Counted from the first letter of the stretch, positions 7,077 through 13,286 are shown. The stretch is 23,237 nucleotides of DNA from a virus (IMGVR_UViG_3300022934_000191:1-23237); one strand, 5' to 3'. Numbers and translations: made by a program. The notes: generated from the sequence alone by a model not told the origin.

Positions 7077-7499
7077 ATGGTAGTTTCGTTCTCTGGTCCA
7101 CGAGGTGGTAAGGTTGATATGGGTCTGCAAAACTATGCGTTGATGGCAATAAATAATTTTGCCAAACAACTAGGCATAAGAAGGTTGCGGACAGCAATTG
7201 AAGTACGCTTTCACCACAATTTATATGTTGACAACTCCCAATGTAGTGAAGGTCTTTGCGAAGCTCTGGACCGGAGAACTTTTATTTTGGATATCGCATT
7301 ATATGGAAATTGGGTATCCACACTGGCACATGAAATGATTCATGTAAAACAATTTGCGAAAGAGGAATTGGACCCAGCATTAACTCGTTGGAAAACAAAG
7401 GACCATTCGCGAACAGAATACTGGGAACAACCTTGGGAAAAGGAAGCCCGACGATTGCAAGCTAAGTTAGTTGCAAACTTTGAAAAACAATTTGTTTAA
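7077..7499 (+). CDS. SprT-like zinc metallopeptidase
   Basis: A 140-residue protein with an HExxH zinc site: STLAHEMIHVKQ with H85, E86 and H89. A downstream glutamate in the EQPWEKEA segment (E121 or E123) probably supplies the third ligand, as in many small phage HExxH proteins. The size is that of a bare catalytic domain. SprT-like and wss-type domains cut proteins, sometimes DNA-protein crosslinks; the substrate here is unknown. GGGAG precedes the ATG, two bases after the previous stop. It lies directly upstream of the tRNAs, in the early accessory region. Confidence 0.75.
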   Translation: MVVSFSGPRGGKVDMGLQNYALMAINNFAKQLGIRRLRTAIEVRFHHNLYVDNSQCSEGLCEALDRRTFILDIALYGNWVSTLAHEMIHVKQFAKEELDPALTRWKTKDHSRTEYWEQPWEKEARRLQAKLVANFEKQFV

Positions 7500-7510
7500 A
7501 TAGAGTTTAC

Positions 7511-7587
7511 GCGCTCTTAGCTCAATTGGATAGAGCAACAGCCTTCTAAGCTGTAGGTTTCAGGTTCGAGTCCTGAAGGGCGTGCCA
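7511..7587 (+). tRNA. tRNA-Arg(TCT)
   Basis: A 77-base cloverleaf with encoded CCA. The anticodon stem ACAGC/GCTGT closes a CTTCTAA loop with TCT at 34-36, reading AGA. The T arm TCAGG-TTCGAGT-CCTGA is perfect. The acceptor pairs GCGCTCT with AGGGCGT, leaving a G1:U72 wobble end. AGA is favoured in AT-rich phage genes. Confidence 0.95.
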
Positions 7588-7592
7588 AATTT

Positions 7593-7679
7593 GCCTCGGT
7601 GGTGGAATTGGTAGACACAAGAGACTTAAAATCTCTCGCCCGGTTGGGTGTGCCGGTTCGAGTCCGGCTCGAGGTACCA
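7593..7679 (+). tRNA. tRNA-Leu(TAA)
   Basis: An 87-base class II tRNA with a long variable arm (CGCCCGGTTGGGTG) and encoded CCA. The anticodon stem AGAGA/TCTCT holds CTTAAAA, anticodon TAA, reading TTA. The T arm GCCGG-TTCGAGT-CCGGC is perfect. The acceptor ends in a G1:U72 wobble, as in the neighbouring tRNA-Arg. It follows that tRNA by 5 bases. Confidence 0.95.
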
Positions 7680-7695
7680 TATATAGGAGACAAAA

Positions 7696-7791
7696 ATGGA
7701 TATGTTTGGAGTGTGGATTATAATTGGAGTAAATATTCTTGTGGTAGCATTATTGGCACCTATGGTATGGGACCTTATCAAAAATGGATAA
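7696..7791 (+). CDS. 31-residue single-TM peptide
   Basis: ATG at 7696 follows TAGGAG at good spacing, 16 bases after the tRNA-Leu. The peptide has one hydrophobic span, GVWIIIGVNILVVALLAPMVW, and a short charged C-terminus (DLIKNG). The next gene overlaps its end by 8 bases, which supports translation. Function unknown. Confidence 0.55.
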   Translation: MDMFGVWIIIGVNILVVALLAPMVWDLIKNG

Positions 7792-7963
7792 GAAAATACC
7801 TTTAAAAGGTGGAGACGAATATGACGCTCTTACCAACGCAAGAAGATTTTACAAATATTTAAATAGGTCAAAAGTGATTAAAAAGATTAAACGCAAGTAT
7901 AACAAAAGGTTTAGAAAAAATGGAAAGGAGCAAATCAAATCCCGTAGCCAAGAACTTGAATAA
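7784..7963 (+). CDS. Small basic phage protein (IPLKGGDEYDAL type)
   Basis: A 59-residue basic protein starting MDKKIPLKGGDEYDALTNAR, then RRFYKYL and a run of Lys/Arg (VIKKIKRKYNKRFRKN). The KIPLKGGDEYDALT opening is one I recall from small ORFs of marine and enteric T4-like phages, with no assigned function. The frame overlaps the preceding and following small genes, consistent with a coupled cluster. The basic helix could bind RNA or DNA. Confidence 0.7.
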   Translation: MDKKIPLKGGDEYDALTNARRFYKYLNRSKVIKKIKRKYNKRFRKNGKEQIKSRSQELE

Positions 7964-8039
7964 GTTCAATAAACCAGCAACTCACAAAGACCGAAAGAAA
8001 GCAATGAAAAAAGGATACAAAAAACATAAAAACCAATGA
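7920..8039 (+). CDS. 39-residue very basic phage peptide (NPVAKN...FNKP type)
   Basis: A very basic peptide beginning MERSKSNPVAKNLNKFNKPA, then THKDRKKAMKKGYKKHK. Small proteins with NPVAK...FNK...DRKK...KHK recur in phage genomes and I recognise the pattern, not a function. It overlaps the preceding gene by 44 bases in another frame; the ribosome binding site AGGTTTAGAAAAA is poor. Nucleic-acid binding is likely from composition alone. Confidence 0.6.
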   Translation: MERSKSNPVAKNLNKFNKPATHKDRKKAMKKGYKKHKNQ

Positions 8040-8200
8040 GAGTTTTAGTAAAAAATTACGGTGATGTTAGAGTTTTCTATGACAGACCGTTTGGATATAA
8101 AAGGTACATTGTTGAATGGCCAGACCACACGCAAATGTTTAGTGGTTTATGGTATAAGGAAAGCAAGGTCCTTGAACTGGTGGAAGGACAGCTGGCGTAG
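8036..8200 (+). CDS. 54-residue hypothetical protein whose stop lies in a tRNA
   Basis: The ATG overlaps the previous stop (ATGA). The product starts MRVLVKNYGDVRVFYDRPFG and contains KRYIVEWPDHTQMFSGLWYK, suggesting a small beta-sheet domain. The stop TAG at 8198-8200 falls at positions 8-10 of the tRNA-Thr, so the last ten bases of the gene are the start of the tRNA. RNA cleavage to make the tRNA would remove the stop codon from the message. Family not recognised. Confidence 0.6.
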   Translation: MRVLVKNYGDVRVFYDRPFGYKRYIVEWPDHTQMFSGLWYKESKVLELVEGQLA

Positions 8201-8266
8201 CACAATTGGTAGTGCAACTGATTTGTAATCAGTAGGTTGGGAGTTCGAGTCTCTCCGCCAGCACCA
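8191..8266 (+). tRNA. tRNA-Thr(TGT)
   Basis: A 76-base cloverleaf with encoded CCA. The acceptor GCTGGCG/CGCCAGC is fully paired. The anticodon stem ACTGA/TCAGT encloses TTTGTAA, anticodon TGT, reading ACA. Its first ten bases overlap the end of the upstream coding frame. Confidence 0.95.
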
Positions 8267-8280
8267 TATATGGAAAAATT

Positions 8281-8991
8281 ATGAAGGCAATATTATTTGA
8301 TGTAGATGGAACACTTACCGAATCAAGGCGAGTAATGGATTCAGATTTTAGAAATGAGTTTATCCAATTCTGCTCACAAAATGATGTATTTCTAGTCACA
8401 GGAAGTGACAAACCAAAAACGATTGAACAAATAGGGCTCCCAGCTTATAACGCTGTAAAGGGAGCATATCAATGTAATGGTAATGAATCATGGCGTGATA
8501 GCCGACTTGTAAAAAAGAATGATTTTACTGCTGATTATGATTTTAAACATTTTTTATTAAATGAAATCAATCGTAATGATTATAAAATTAAAACTGGTAG
8601 TCATGTAGAGTTCAGAACCGGTATGTGTAATTTTAGCGTCATAGGTCGTAATTGTAATCAACAACAAAGAGAAGAATATTATCATTGGGACATTAAAACA
8701 AAGCAACGCGAAAAACTTGCCTCAAAGATTATGAAGACATTTCCAGATTTGACAGCATCACTTGGTGGTCAAATCAGCATAGATATATACCCTAAAGGTA
8801 AAAATAAAGCACAGGTCGTTCAAGATCTCATTGACGAAGGTTATACAGAAATGGATTTCTTTGGCGATAAGTGCGAATATGGTGGAAACGATTTCCCATT
8901 ATCAGAAACAATACGCCTTGCTAAGCTTGGAAATGTTTATAAAGTAGATAATTGGGAACACACTAGGAGAATTATAAATGAGCAGAGTTAG
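8281..8991 (+). CDS. Phosphomannomutase-family HAD protein (eukaryotic PMM type)
   Basis: A 236-residue protein that follows the eukaryotic-type phosphomannomutase (PMM1/PMM2, HAD type IIB) end to end. It has LFDVDGTLTESR with the nucleophile D7 and acid/base D9, a VTGSD loop, a HVEFRTGMCNFSVIGRNC segment, GGQISIDIYPKG and FFGDKCEYGGND, which provides the Mg site. The length is near the family's (about 245). PMM converts mannose-6-phosphate to mannose-1-phosphate for GDP-mannose. One difference is PKGKNK where PMM has PDGWDK, so substrate or activity may have drifted. It sits 14 bases after tRNA-Thr in the accessory region. With the two methyltransferases it could feed surface-glycan change, though that link is inference. 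Confidence 0.8.
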   Translation: MKAILFDVDGTLTESRRVMDSDFRNEFIQFCSQNDVFLVTGSDKPKTIEQIGLPAYNAVKGAYQCNGNESWRDSRLVKKNDFTADYDFKHFLLNEINRNDYKIKTGSHVEFRTGMCNFSVIGRNCNQQQREEYYHWDIKTKQREKLASKIMKTFPDLTASLGGQISIDIYPKGKNKAQVVQDLIDEGYTEMDFFGDKCEYGGNDFPLSETIRLAKLGNVYKVDNWEHTRRIINEQS

Positions 8992-9151
8992 ATATACATA
9001 TAACCACCCAGTAAAAGAGGGTGTGACTCTAGAAGTAGTTGGTAAGGAAGAAAAAATTGAAGGCGATACAACATATGTCCGTCGTATTGATGGCTACATT
9101 ATTGATATCCCAACAGCGAATATAACCAATAAGGAAACATTAGATACATGA
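8978..9151 (+). CDS. 57-residue hypothetical protein
   Basis: ATG at 8978 with AGGAG ahead, overlapping the end of the phosphomannomutase-family gene by 14 bases. The product reads MSRVRYTYNHPVKEGVTLEV, then a GKEEKIEGDTTYVRRIDGY strand pair and ends NKETLDT; it looks like a small beta-barrel or sheet. Its own end overlaps the next ATG (ATGA). Family not recognised. Confidence 0.6.
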   Translation: MSRVRYTYNHPVKEGVTLEVVGKEEKIEGDTTYVRRIDGYIIDIPTANITNKETLDT

Positions 9152-9432
9152 TACGTTCAGAAAAAGGCGAAAAGAAAATTGATTGGTATGTTAAATGGAT
9201 GGCATCAATTTTGGTATTATCCGCAATCATTTTCAGGTCAGCTGGAGCAGAATATCACACGCTTGATATGTATTTCAGCGCAGTCGGCATCGGCTTATGG
9301 CTTTGGGTATCTCTTCTTTGGGAAGACAGAGCTCTGATTCTATTAAATGGAGTCGCCTTTATAGTATTGTGTATTGGTATTATGCGAGACCATGGTCAAT
9401 GGTGGTTGACTTTTTGGCAAAACCTGTTATAA
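9148..9432 (+). CDS. Three-TM membrane protein
   Basis: A 94-residue protein with three hydrophobic spans, about 14-30, 40-58 and 62-79, separated by GAEYHTLDMYF and a WEDRALILLN segment. The YVKW...RSAG...LDMYFS...WLWVSLLWEDRALILLN layout resembles a small family of unknown function that I associate with marine alphaproteobacteria and their phages, possibly DUF6552; I am not certain of that name. It starts at ATG coupled to the previous gene. Its 3' end contains an early promoter for the following tRNA. If the family link is right, the gene may have come from a host. Confidence 0.65.
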   Translation: MIRSEKGEKKIDWYVKWMASILVLSAIIFRSAGAEYHTLDMYFSAVGIGLWLWVSLLWEDRALILLNGVAFIVLCIGIMRDHGQWWLTFWQNLL

Positions 9433-9433
9433 T
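9406..9433 (+). promoter_or_regulatory. Early promoter upstream of tRNA-Arg(ACG)
   Basis: TTGACT (9406-9411), 16 bases, TATAAT (9428-9433). The -35 lies within the end of the three-TM gene. The predicted start near 9440 gives about 15 bases of leader before the tRNA. Confidence 0.8.
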
Positions 9434-9454
9434 ATACACAATGAAAATTTACTT

Positions 9455-9531
9455 CTCCTCTTAACTCAGCTGGATAGAGTACCTGGCTACGAACCAGGAA
9501 GTCGGGAGTTCGAATCTCTCAGAGGAGGCCA
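9455..9531 (+). tRNA. tRNA-Arg(ACG)
   Basis: A 77-base cloverleaf with encoded CCA. The acceptor CTCCTCT/AGAGGAG is fully paired; the anticodon stem CCTGG/CCAGG holds CTACGAA with ACG. A34 would need conversion to inosine by the host TadA deaminase to read CGT, CGC and CGA. It has its own early promoter, separate from the other three tRNAs. Confidence 0.95.
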
Positions 9532-9549
9532 ATTTAAGGATACTATATA

Positions 9550-9807
9550 ATGGATATAAATGAAAAAACCAAATTGCTAGAAGCATTAAAGGCAGGAACT
9601 GTGACAGTGACTTTTCGTAAGATTGACACAGGCGAATTAAGAATTATGCCTTGTACATTAAACCCATCTGTGTTAGAAGCAAATGGTGTGACTACCAAAG
9701 TTTCTGTTTCAAATACTGATACGGAAGCATTTCCGGTTTGGTCATTAGATAAAAACGCATGGCGTTCATTTAGACTTGACACTGTCGAAGGTTGGGAAGT
9801 ACTATAA
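9550..9807 (+). CDS. Small SH3-barrel-like phage protein (DUF2693-like)
   Basis: An 85-residue protein. The stretch LKAGTVTVTFRKIDTGELRI followed by MPCTLNPSVLEA and then VWSLDKNAWRSFRLDTVEGW matches the pattern of a small phage family that I recall as DUF2693, predicted to be an SH3-like barrel. Its function is not known. The ATG comes 18 bases after the tRNA-Arg with only a weak ribosome binding site (AAGGA) upstream, so it probably shares a transcript with the tRNA. The next gene overlaps its stop by one base. Confidence 0.65.
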   Translation: MDINEKTKLLEALKAGTVTVTFRKIDTGELRIMPCTLNPSVLEANGVTTKVSVSNTDTEAFPVWSLDKNAWRSFRLDTVEGWEVL

Positions 9808-10088
9808 TGGCAAAGTGGCCAAAATCAGTACCCTGGCATGATGGTGAAAGAAAGCATTGGAAATTTGATAATGGTTATCAAATCTCATTAGTTCGTTTTA
9901 CTGGCTCTTATGGCTGGAAAAAGAAACTTTGGGAATTGGCAATCATGAAAGATGGAGGATTTGTAGACCCGCCTGCAGATGCAATGGAAAATATATTAGA
10001 TGACTATCGTAAAGCCGATGAAGGCATATATGGTTATTTAAAAGATCCGGATGCGGACCGGATTATAGAAATGGTGAGGAAGTTATAA
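9807..10088 (+). CDS. 93-residue hypothetical protein
   Basis: The ATG overlaps the preceding stop (TAATG); the in-frame TTG at 9792 is less likely. The product begins MAKWPKSVPWHDGERKHWKF and is rich in tryptophan and lysine early, with a strand YQISLVRF, then a helical C-terminal half (ENILDDYRKADEGIYGYLKD). No recognised domain. Coupled to both neighbours. Confidence 0.65.
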   Translation: MAKWPKSVPWHDGERKHWKFDNGYQISLVRFTGSYGWKKKLWELAIMKDGGFVDPPADAMENILDDYRKADEGIYGYLKDPDADRIIEMVRKL

Positions 10089-10318
10089 TGCCAGTTAAAT
10101 TAGGAAAATCAGCAAGAAAGGTAGTACGAGGAGCGTCAAGGCCTTCATTCGAATATACTCATGATTATTTAAAAGTATATTCCAATGCGGCTTTATGTGA
10201 AAAATATAATGCTTCTAATACTAAACCAAAAGACAAAAGAAAAATTAAAATCGAAATTGATAGACGAAATAAAATCGGTAAAGCAAATATAGTTTTTGGA
10301 ATACCCGAAAGTGTTTAA
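10088..10318 (+). CDS. Small basic phage protein (KLGKSARKVVRG type)
   Basis: A 76-residue basic protein opening MPVKLGKSARKVVRGASRPS, then YTHDYLKVYSNAALCEKYNA and a lysine/arginine-rich C-terminal helix (KDKRKIKIEIDRRNKIGKAN). I recognise the VKLGKSARKVVRG opening from small conserved ORFs of marine T4-like phages, without known function. GGAAG precedes the ATG, which overlaps the previous stop by one base. Confidence 0.7.
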   Translation: MPVKLGKSARKVVRGASRPSFEYTHDYLKVYSNAALCEKYNASNTKPKDKRKIKIEIDRRNKIGKANIVFGIPESV

Positions 10319-10337
10319 TTTCGACAAAAATTTTTTA

Positions 10338-10478
10338 ATGAATATGAGTCCGCTATTAATTGTTTCTATAATTATGATTATATTAGCAATTGCGTATGGG
10401 CTTACCAGAGATGAGGTAATAGGTTATACTGAACATGGTGTACCTGTGTATAAAAGTGAAATAGAGGAACCAGAATGA
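10338..10478 (+). CDS. Small single-TM protein
   Basis: A 46-residue product from the ATG at 10338: MNMSPLLIVSIIMIILAIAY, one strong membrane span, then a polar C-terminal tail (TRDEVIGYTEHGVPVYKSEI). The frame is open back to a TTG at 10296, which overlaps the previous gene, and neither start has a good ribosome binding site, so the start is uncertain. Its end overlaps the next ATG by 4 bases. Likely N-in or N-out anchor with a short soluble tail; function unknown. Confidence 0.5.
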   Translation: MNMSPLLIVSIIMIILAIAYGLTRDEVIGYTEHGVPVYKSEIEEPE

Positions 10479-10678
10479 GAAATGCAGAAATAAGAAAAGT
10501 TCAAGTTCAAGGTAATAATGAATCCGGTTCGGCCGGACCAGACACAATGTATGTTGTCGATCTTTTTGAAAATAACAAACTTGTGCAGACAAGAGAATTA
10601 CCTGGAAAAAGTCAATCATATGCAAATGATGTAGTTGAAAACTGGAACTCAGGTTTAATTCAACTATTAATTGACTGA
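10475..10678 (+). CDS. 67-residue hypothetical protein
   Basis: GAGG lies 7 bases before the ATG, which overlaps the previous stop. The product has a central strand MYVVDLFENNKLVQTRELPG and a C-terminal helix (SYANDVVENWNSGLIQLLID), a simple beta-beta-alpha layout. No family recognised. It is the last of the run of small accessory genes before the structural-looking genes. Confidence 0.6.
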   Translation: MRNAEIRKVQVQGNNESGSAGPDTMYVVDLFENNKLVQTRELPGKSQSYANDVVENWNSGLIQLLID

Positions 10679-10684
10679 TAAATA
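10677..10684 (+). promoter_or_regulatory. Late-promoter-like octamer GATAAATA
   Basis: A 7 of 8 match to TATAAATA that overlaps the stop of the previous gene. A start about 6 bases downstream would fall at or next to the ATG at 10690, which has no ribosome binding site. It may serve a near-leaderless late message, or be chance in an AT-rich stop region. Confidence 0.3.
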
Positions 10685-10689
10685 GTCGT

Positions 10690-11235
10690 ATGGATTATTT
10701 TATTGCAAATACAGTTTCGGGTCGTATCTTTACTCATTTGGAAGGAGACGATGCAAACAATGCAGTCGAACTTGGGTTTACAGCGAATAATGGACTTACA
10801 GTAGTCTATGTAGAAAATGGAAATGTCACTACACCAGAAAGTAAATGGTACGATAGTTTATCCAATACAGCAATTGATAAAACGCAAGTCAGTCTAACAT
10901 ATTCTCACTCACATACTGAAATGGATTTCTTTTCAGAAGTAGAAGTACCTGGAATTATTGACCCAGAAACAGGTGATGCTGTAAGAATCGGTAGAGGCGA
11001 TATACCAGAAGAGCCAAATATGGTCCTATTGAACGATTATGACTTAATTACAGTGCCGGCAAACACCGTAGTGACAATCTCAGACATACCTAATGATGGT
11101 GATACATATATCATGGTTAATAACGAGCCTATCAATTACACAGATACATTATCATTAACAATCACACAACAAACCATAGTAGATATTAATTCGCCTAAAT
11201 ATTATGACAAGGTCATAGAATTAAAGGTAGAATAA
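10690..11235 (+). CDS. Putative structural (tail/fibre-associated) protein
   Basis: A 181-residue protein with no cysteine, rich in Thr, Asn and Val strands: an N-terminal domain MDYFIANTVSGRIFTHLEGD, a middle with SLTYSHSHTEMDFFSEVEVP, then a beta-sandwich-like end (NMVLLNDYDLITVPANTVVT, DTLSLTITQQTIVDINSP). Composition and position before an S74 chaperone protein suggest a neck, fibre or decoration protein, but no family can be named. The gene abuts the next with zero spacing. A late-like octamer overlaps its upstream edge. Confidence 0.55.
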   Translation: MDYFIANTVSGRIFTHLEGDDANNAVELGFTANNGLTVVYVENGNVTTPESKWYDSLSNTAIDKTQVSLTYSHSHTEMDFFSEVEVPGIIDPETGDAVRIGRGDIPEEPNMVLLNDYDLITVPANTVVTISDIPNDGDTYIMVNNEPINYTDTLSLTITQQTIVDINSPKYYDKVIELKVE

Positions 11236-11895
11236 ATGCCATCTAGTAGAGCAAATAACCCGTTAAATTACAATGATGTAGGAACATACTACGGCGGATT
11301 CGCTGCAGCCGGGAACTGGAGAAATAGAGATGGTTCTTGGGCGTGGGGCGCAATGACCGGTTCAGCTGATACTTATAGAGTAAGAGGAAGACCAGTATTT
11401 TTACCAGGGCCAGGATACGAGCGACTTCAGTTTTGGTTCTATTCTAATGGATGGTATCTTCGTTTTAGTCCTTCTCCATTCCAGCGCGTGTCCACAGATT
11501 ATGGTAATCCTATATCAGACGATATGTATTATTATGGTAATAGTACATCTGCAAGTTATCCCTCACAATTTTCTGGCGTTTGGTCAACGAGTAATATAAT
11601 GCGATGGTTTGGTGGAAGACGCTACTATTTCTTCCAATGTCACAATAATGTAAGTGGTTATAGAGCAATACTACCTTATTATTGGTATACCTCCGATAGA
11701 AGATTAAAAGAAAATATCAGCTTTATTGGCCGACGTAATGGACATAAGATTTATAAATGGACCTGGAAAGATGGTCTTAATCTAGGACCAACAACTGGTG
11801 TGATTGCTCAGGAAGTTCAGGAATATATGCCAGAAGCAGTGGCCAAAATGGATAATGGTTATTATAAAGTAAATTATGGAGCATTAGGATTATGA
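11236..11895 (+). CDS. Short tail-fibre-type protein with C-terminal peptidase S74 chaperone
   Basis: A 219-residue protein. Residues 152-219 form an intramolecular chaperone domain of the endosialidase type (peptidase S74): SDRRLKENI with Ser153 and Lys158 as the self-cleavage dyad, then IYKWTWKD, GVIAQEVQEYMPEAV and YYKVNYGAL. In this family the domain drives trimer folding of a fibre and then releases itself. The upstream 150 residues are rich in Tyr, Trp, Gly and Arg (GRRYYFFQCHNN, YYWYTSD), with no clear repeat. It is very short for an S74 fibre, so it may be only a distal tip or a trans-acting part. The next gene overlaps its stop by 4 bases. Confidence 0.75.
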   Translation: MPSSRANNPLNYNDVGTYYGGFAAAGNWRNRDGSWAWGAMTGSADTYRVRGRPVFLPGPGYERLQFWFYSNGWYLRFSPSPFQRVSTDYGNPISDDMYYYGNSTSASYPSQFSGVWSTSNIMRWFGGRRYYFFQCHNNVSGYRAILPYYWYTSDRRLKENISFIGRRNGHKIYKWTWKDGLNLGPTTGVIAQEVQEYMPEAVAKMDNGYYKVNYGALGL

Positions 11896-12203
11896 ATGAA
11901 GAATGGCCGGAAGGTTATGTACCAGAACCAGCTGAAACAACTCCTATGGAGCCACAAAATATAGTCACTACTAGCAGTGGACTTGATGTACAGATTTTAA
12001 CACCAGATAGACAAGACGAGGAAGTTCCTGTTTTGGAGTGTATTGAATTAGCCAAACAAAAATGGTTGGCTGATAATCCAGGTTCAACAGAGCTTGGTTG
12101 GGAGCTTGTCTCGGATTTTGAACGAGATGAGTATTTGGAAGAACAAATGCGAAATGCCGGTTATACGAAAAGTATTGTCAACGGTTTCGCACATTACGAG
12201 TAA
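11892..12203 (+). CDS. Hypothetical protein after the S74 gene
   Basis: A 103-residue acidic protein, start coupled to the preceding stop (ATGA) with GGAG 10 bases ahead. The N-terminus is proline- and glutamate-rich (PEGYVPEPAETTPMEPQN) and likely disordered. A helical second half contains ECIELAKQKWLADNP and EYLEEQMRNAGYTKS. Small acidic proteins directly after fibre genes are often assembly chaperones, but I see no motif that proves it. Confidence 0.6.
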   Translation: MNEEWPEGYVPEPAETTPMEPQNIVTTSSGLDVQILTPDRQDEEVPVLECIELAKQKWLADNPGSTELGWELVSDFERDEYLEEQMRNAGYTKSIVNGFAHYE

Positions 12204-12209
12204 TATATT

Positions 12210-12473
12210 ATGCCTAATTACAAAGGACACAATGTCGAAGTACTGACACAAGCTAAAAAGAAAATAATTGATGATGCAACACAACCTTATAATGGGCTTT
12301 CAGCAGGACCTTTCAGAACTTCATTTGATAAAATGGAAGGCGTGTTTAGAAAAGAAGTTGTAAGTTATAAAGTCGTAAATGGATATTTGCAGAAAGAAAC
12401 TGCAAAGAGAGAATTTAGAGATGGAGATTACCATGATACGGTATCCATCGAAACACTACATAAAGTAGATTAA
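12210..12473 (+). CDS. Small hypothetical protein before the terminator
   Basis: An 87-residue protein MPNYKGHNVEVLTQAKKKII, followed by a segment PYNGLSAGPFRTSFDKMEGV and FRKEVVSYKVVNGYLQKETA. It looks like a compact beta domain with one helix. I recall related small proteins in marine T4-like genomes, not their role. It is the last + strand gene before a strong terminator. The ribosome binding site is weak. Confidence 0.6.
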   Translation: MPNYKGHNVEVLTQAKKKIIDDATQPYNGLSAGPFRTSFDKMEGVFRKEVVSYKVVNGYLQKETAKREFRDGDYHDTVSIETLHKVD

Positions 12474-12475
12474 GC

Positions 12476-12499
12476 AAAAGGGGCGCAATGCCCCTTTTT
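12476..12499. terminator. Bidirectional rho-independent terminator
   Basis: AAAAGGGGC (12476-12484) and GCCCCTTTT (12490-12498) form a 9-pair stem around a GCAAT loop. A T run follows on the + strand, and the run of As before it gives Ts on the - strand. It separates two convergent operons. Confidence 0.9.
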
Positions 12500-12500
12500 A

Positions 12501-12890
12501 TTATTTACCGAAAGCTTTTCCAGCCTCAGATATACCAAAAGCACCTAATGTCACAACAACGAATGATGTGTAGATAGTATCGGAAATCAATAAATCTTGT
12601 CCCCAGAATGCTGTCACAAGGTCACATATACCAAATGCAACCATTAACGCAAAACTCATGAACCCGATAATTGATTTCTCATTAATATCATTTTCGTCAC
12701 GGAACAGGGCACCAAATGAAAATTTCTGTTGAGGTTTTGCAGCTGCAGTTGCAATCTGTAATTCCTTAGAAATTTTTTCCATTTCTTTGATTGTATCTTG
12801 AGCTTCATCAAGCTTTAATACCATTTCAGTATATTTTTCAATATCAATGGTAGCTTGACCTTTGCCGGTGTCTACTGTTTCTTTTGCCAT
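12501..12890 (-). CDS. Membrane protein with coiled coil and two TM segments (possible holin-like)
   Basis: A 129-residue protein: a charged helical N-terminal half (EKYTEMVLKLDEAQDTIKEM, coiled coil about 15-48), an amphipathic link, then two TM segments at about 73-95 (IIGFMSFALMVAFGICDLVT) and 103-121. The C-terminus is short and basic. GAGG precedes the ATG. It is the last gene of a late minus-strand operon with three other small membrane proteins, a layout that suits a lysis or membrane-remodelling cassette. No endolysin is present nearby, so the holin idea is only inference. Confidence 0.65.
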   Translation of the reverse strand: MAKETVDTGKGQATIDIEKYTEMVLKLDEAQDTIKEMEKISKELQIATAAAKPQQKFSFGALFRDENDINEKSIIGFMSFALMVAFGICDLVTAFWGQDLLISDTIYTSFVVVTLGAFGISEAGKAFGK

Positions 12891-12891
12891 T

Positions 12892-13098
12892 TTATTTTAC
12901 CTCAGATTTCCATAATGTCCAAGCACCATAGAGTAAACCACCCCATGCCACTAGGTCAATCAATCCACCAAGTAAAAGATATCCACCACAAACGGCAATG
13001 ATAACACCACCATCTAAAGATGTTCTCTCACCTAATCTTGCAAGTACCCAATCTTTTCCAAGATGCCACATGCCCTTTAATGAATCGAAATTTAACAT
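12892..13098 (-). CDS. Small two-TM membrane protein
   Basis: A 68-residue protein with AAGGAG 6 bases ahead of the ATG. The soluble N-terminus includes MLNFDSLKGMWHLGKDWVLA and RLGERTSLDGG; then two glycine-rich hydrophobic spans follow (VIIAVCGGYLLLGGLIDLVA and WGGLLYGAWTLW). The start GxWxLGKDWxLARxxERTS is one I have seen in small phage membrane proteins next to holin-like genes. Its stop lies one base before the next gene start. Function unknown. Confidence 0.65.
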   Translation of the reverse strand: MLNFDSLKGMWHLGKDWVLARLGERTSLDGGVIIAVCGGYLLLGGLIDLVAWGGLLYGAWTLWKSEVK

Positions 13099-13121
13099 AT
13101 AGTTCTCCTTATTATATAGCT

Positions 13122-13286
13122 CTAAACAATATGTTCAGACCTACTTCTTTTAGCGGTGTGACGAACACCATTTTTTGTCACATAAGGTTTTGTAAGACCT
13201 TTTGTTCCTTCTTTACCAAACAAGAAACTTGCTATCGCTATAAAAGTCGGAACAAGTAATGCAACTAATAATACACCGTCAATCAT
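13122..13286 (-). CDS. 54-residue single-TM protein with basic tail
   Basis: An ORF too short for usual cut-offs. ATG at 13284-13286 with AAGG upstream, 3 bases after the IscA-like gene stop. The N-terminus is one hydrophobic span (MIDGVLLVALLVPTFIAIAS, FLFG) followed by a basic tail KEGTKGLTKPYVTKNGVRHT and a Lys/Arg run. It has the shape of a small N-anchored protein with a positive cytoplasmic tail. It fills an otherwise unexplained gap in the operon, which supports it. Confidence 0.6.
   Translation of the reverse strand: MIDGVLLVALLVPTFIAIASFLFGKEGTKGLTKPYVTKNGVRHTAKRSRSEHIV

Noticed and set aside
7599-7805. 68-codon frame across tRNA-Leu
   Set aside because: It runs through a perfect tRNA and over a better supported small gene in another frame.
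8229-8411. 60-codon minus-strand frame over tRNA-Thr and the phosphomannomutase-family start
   Set aside because: Antisense to a tRNA and a conserved catalytic motif; no ribosome binding site.
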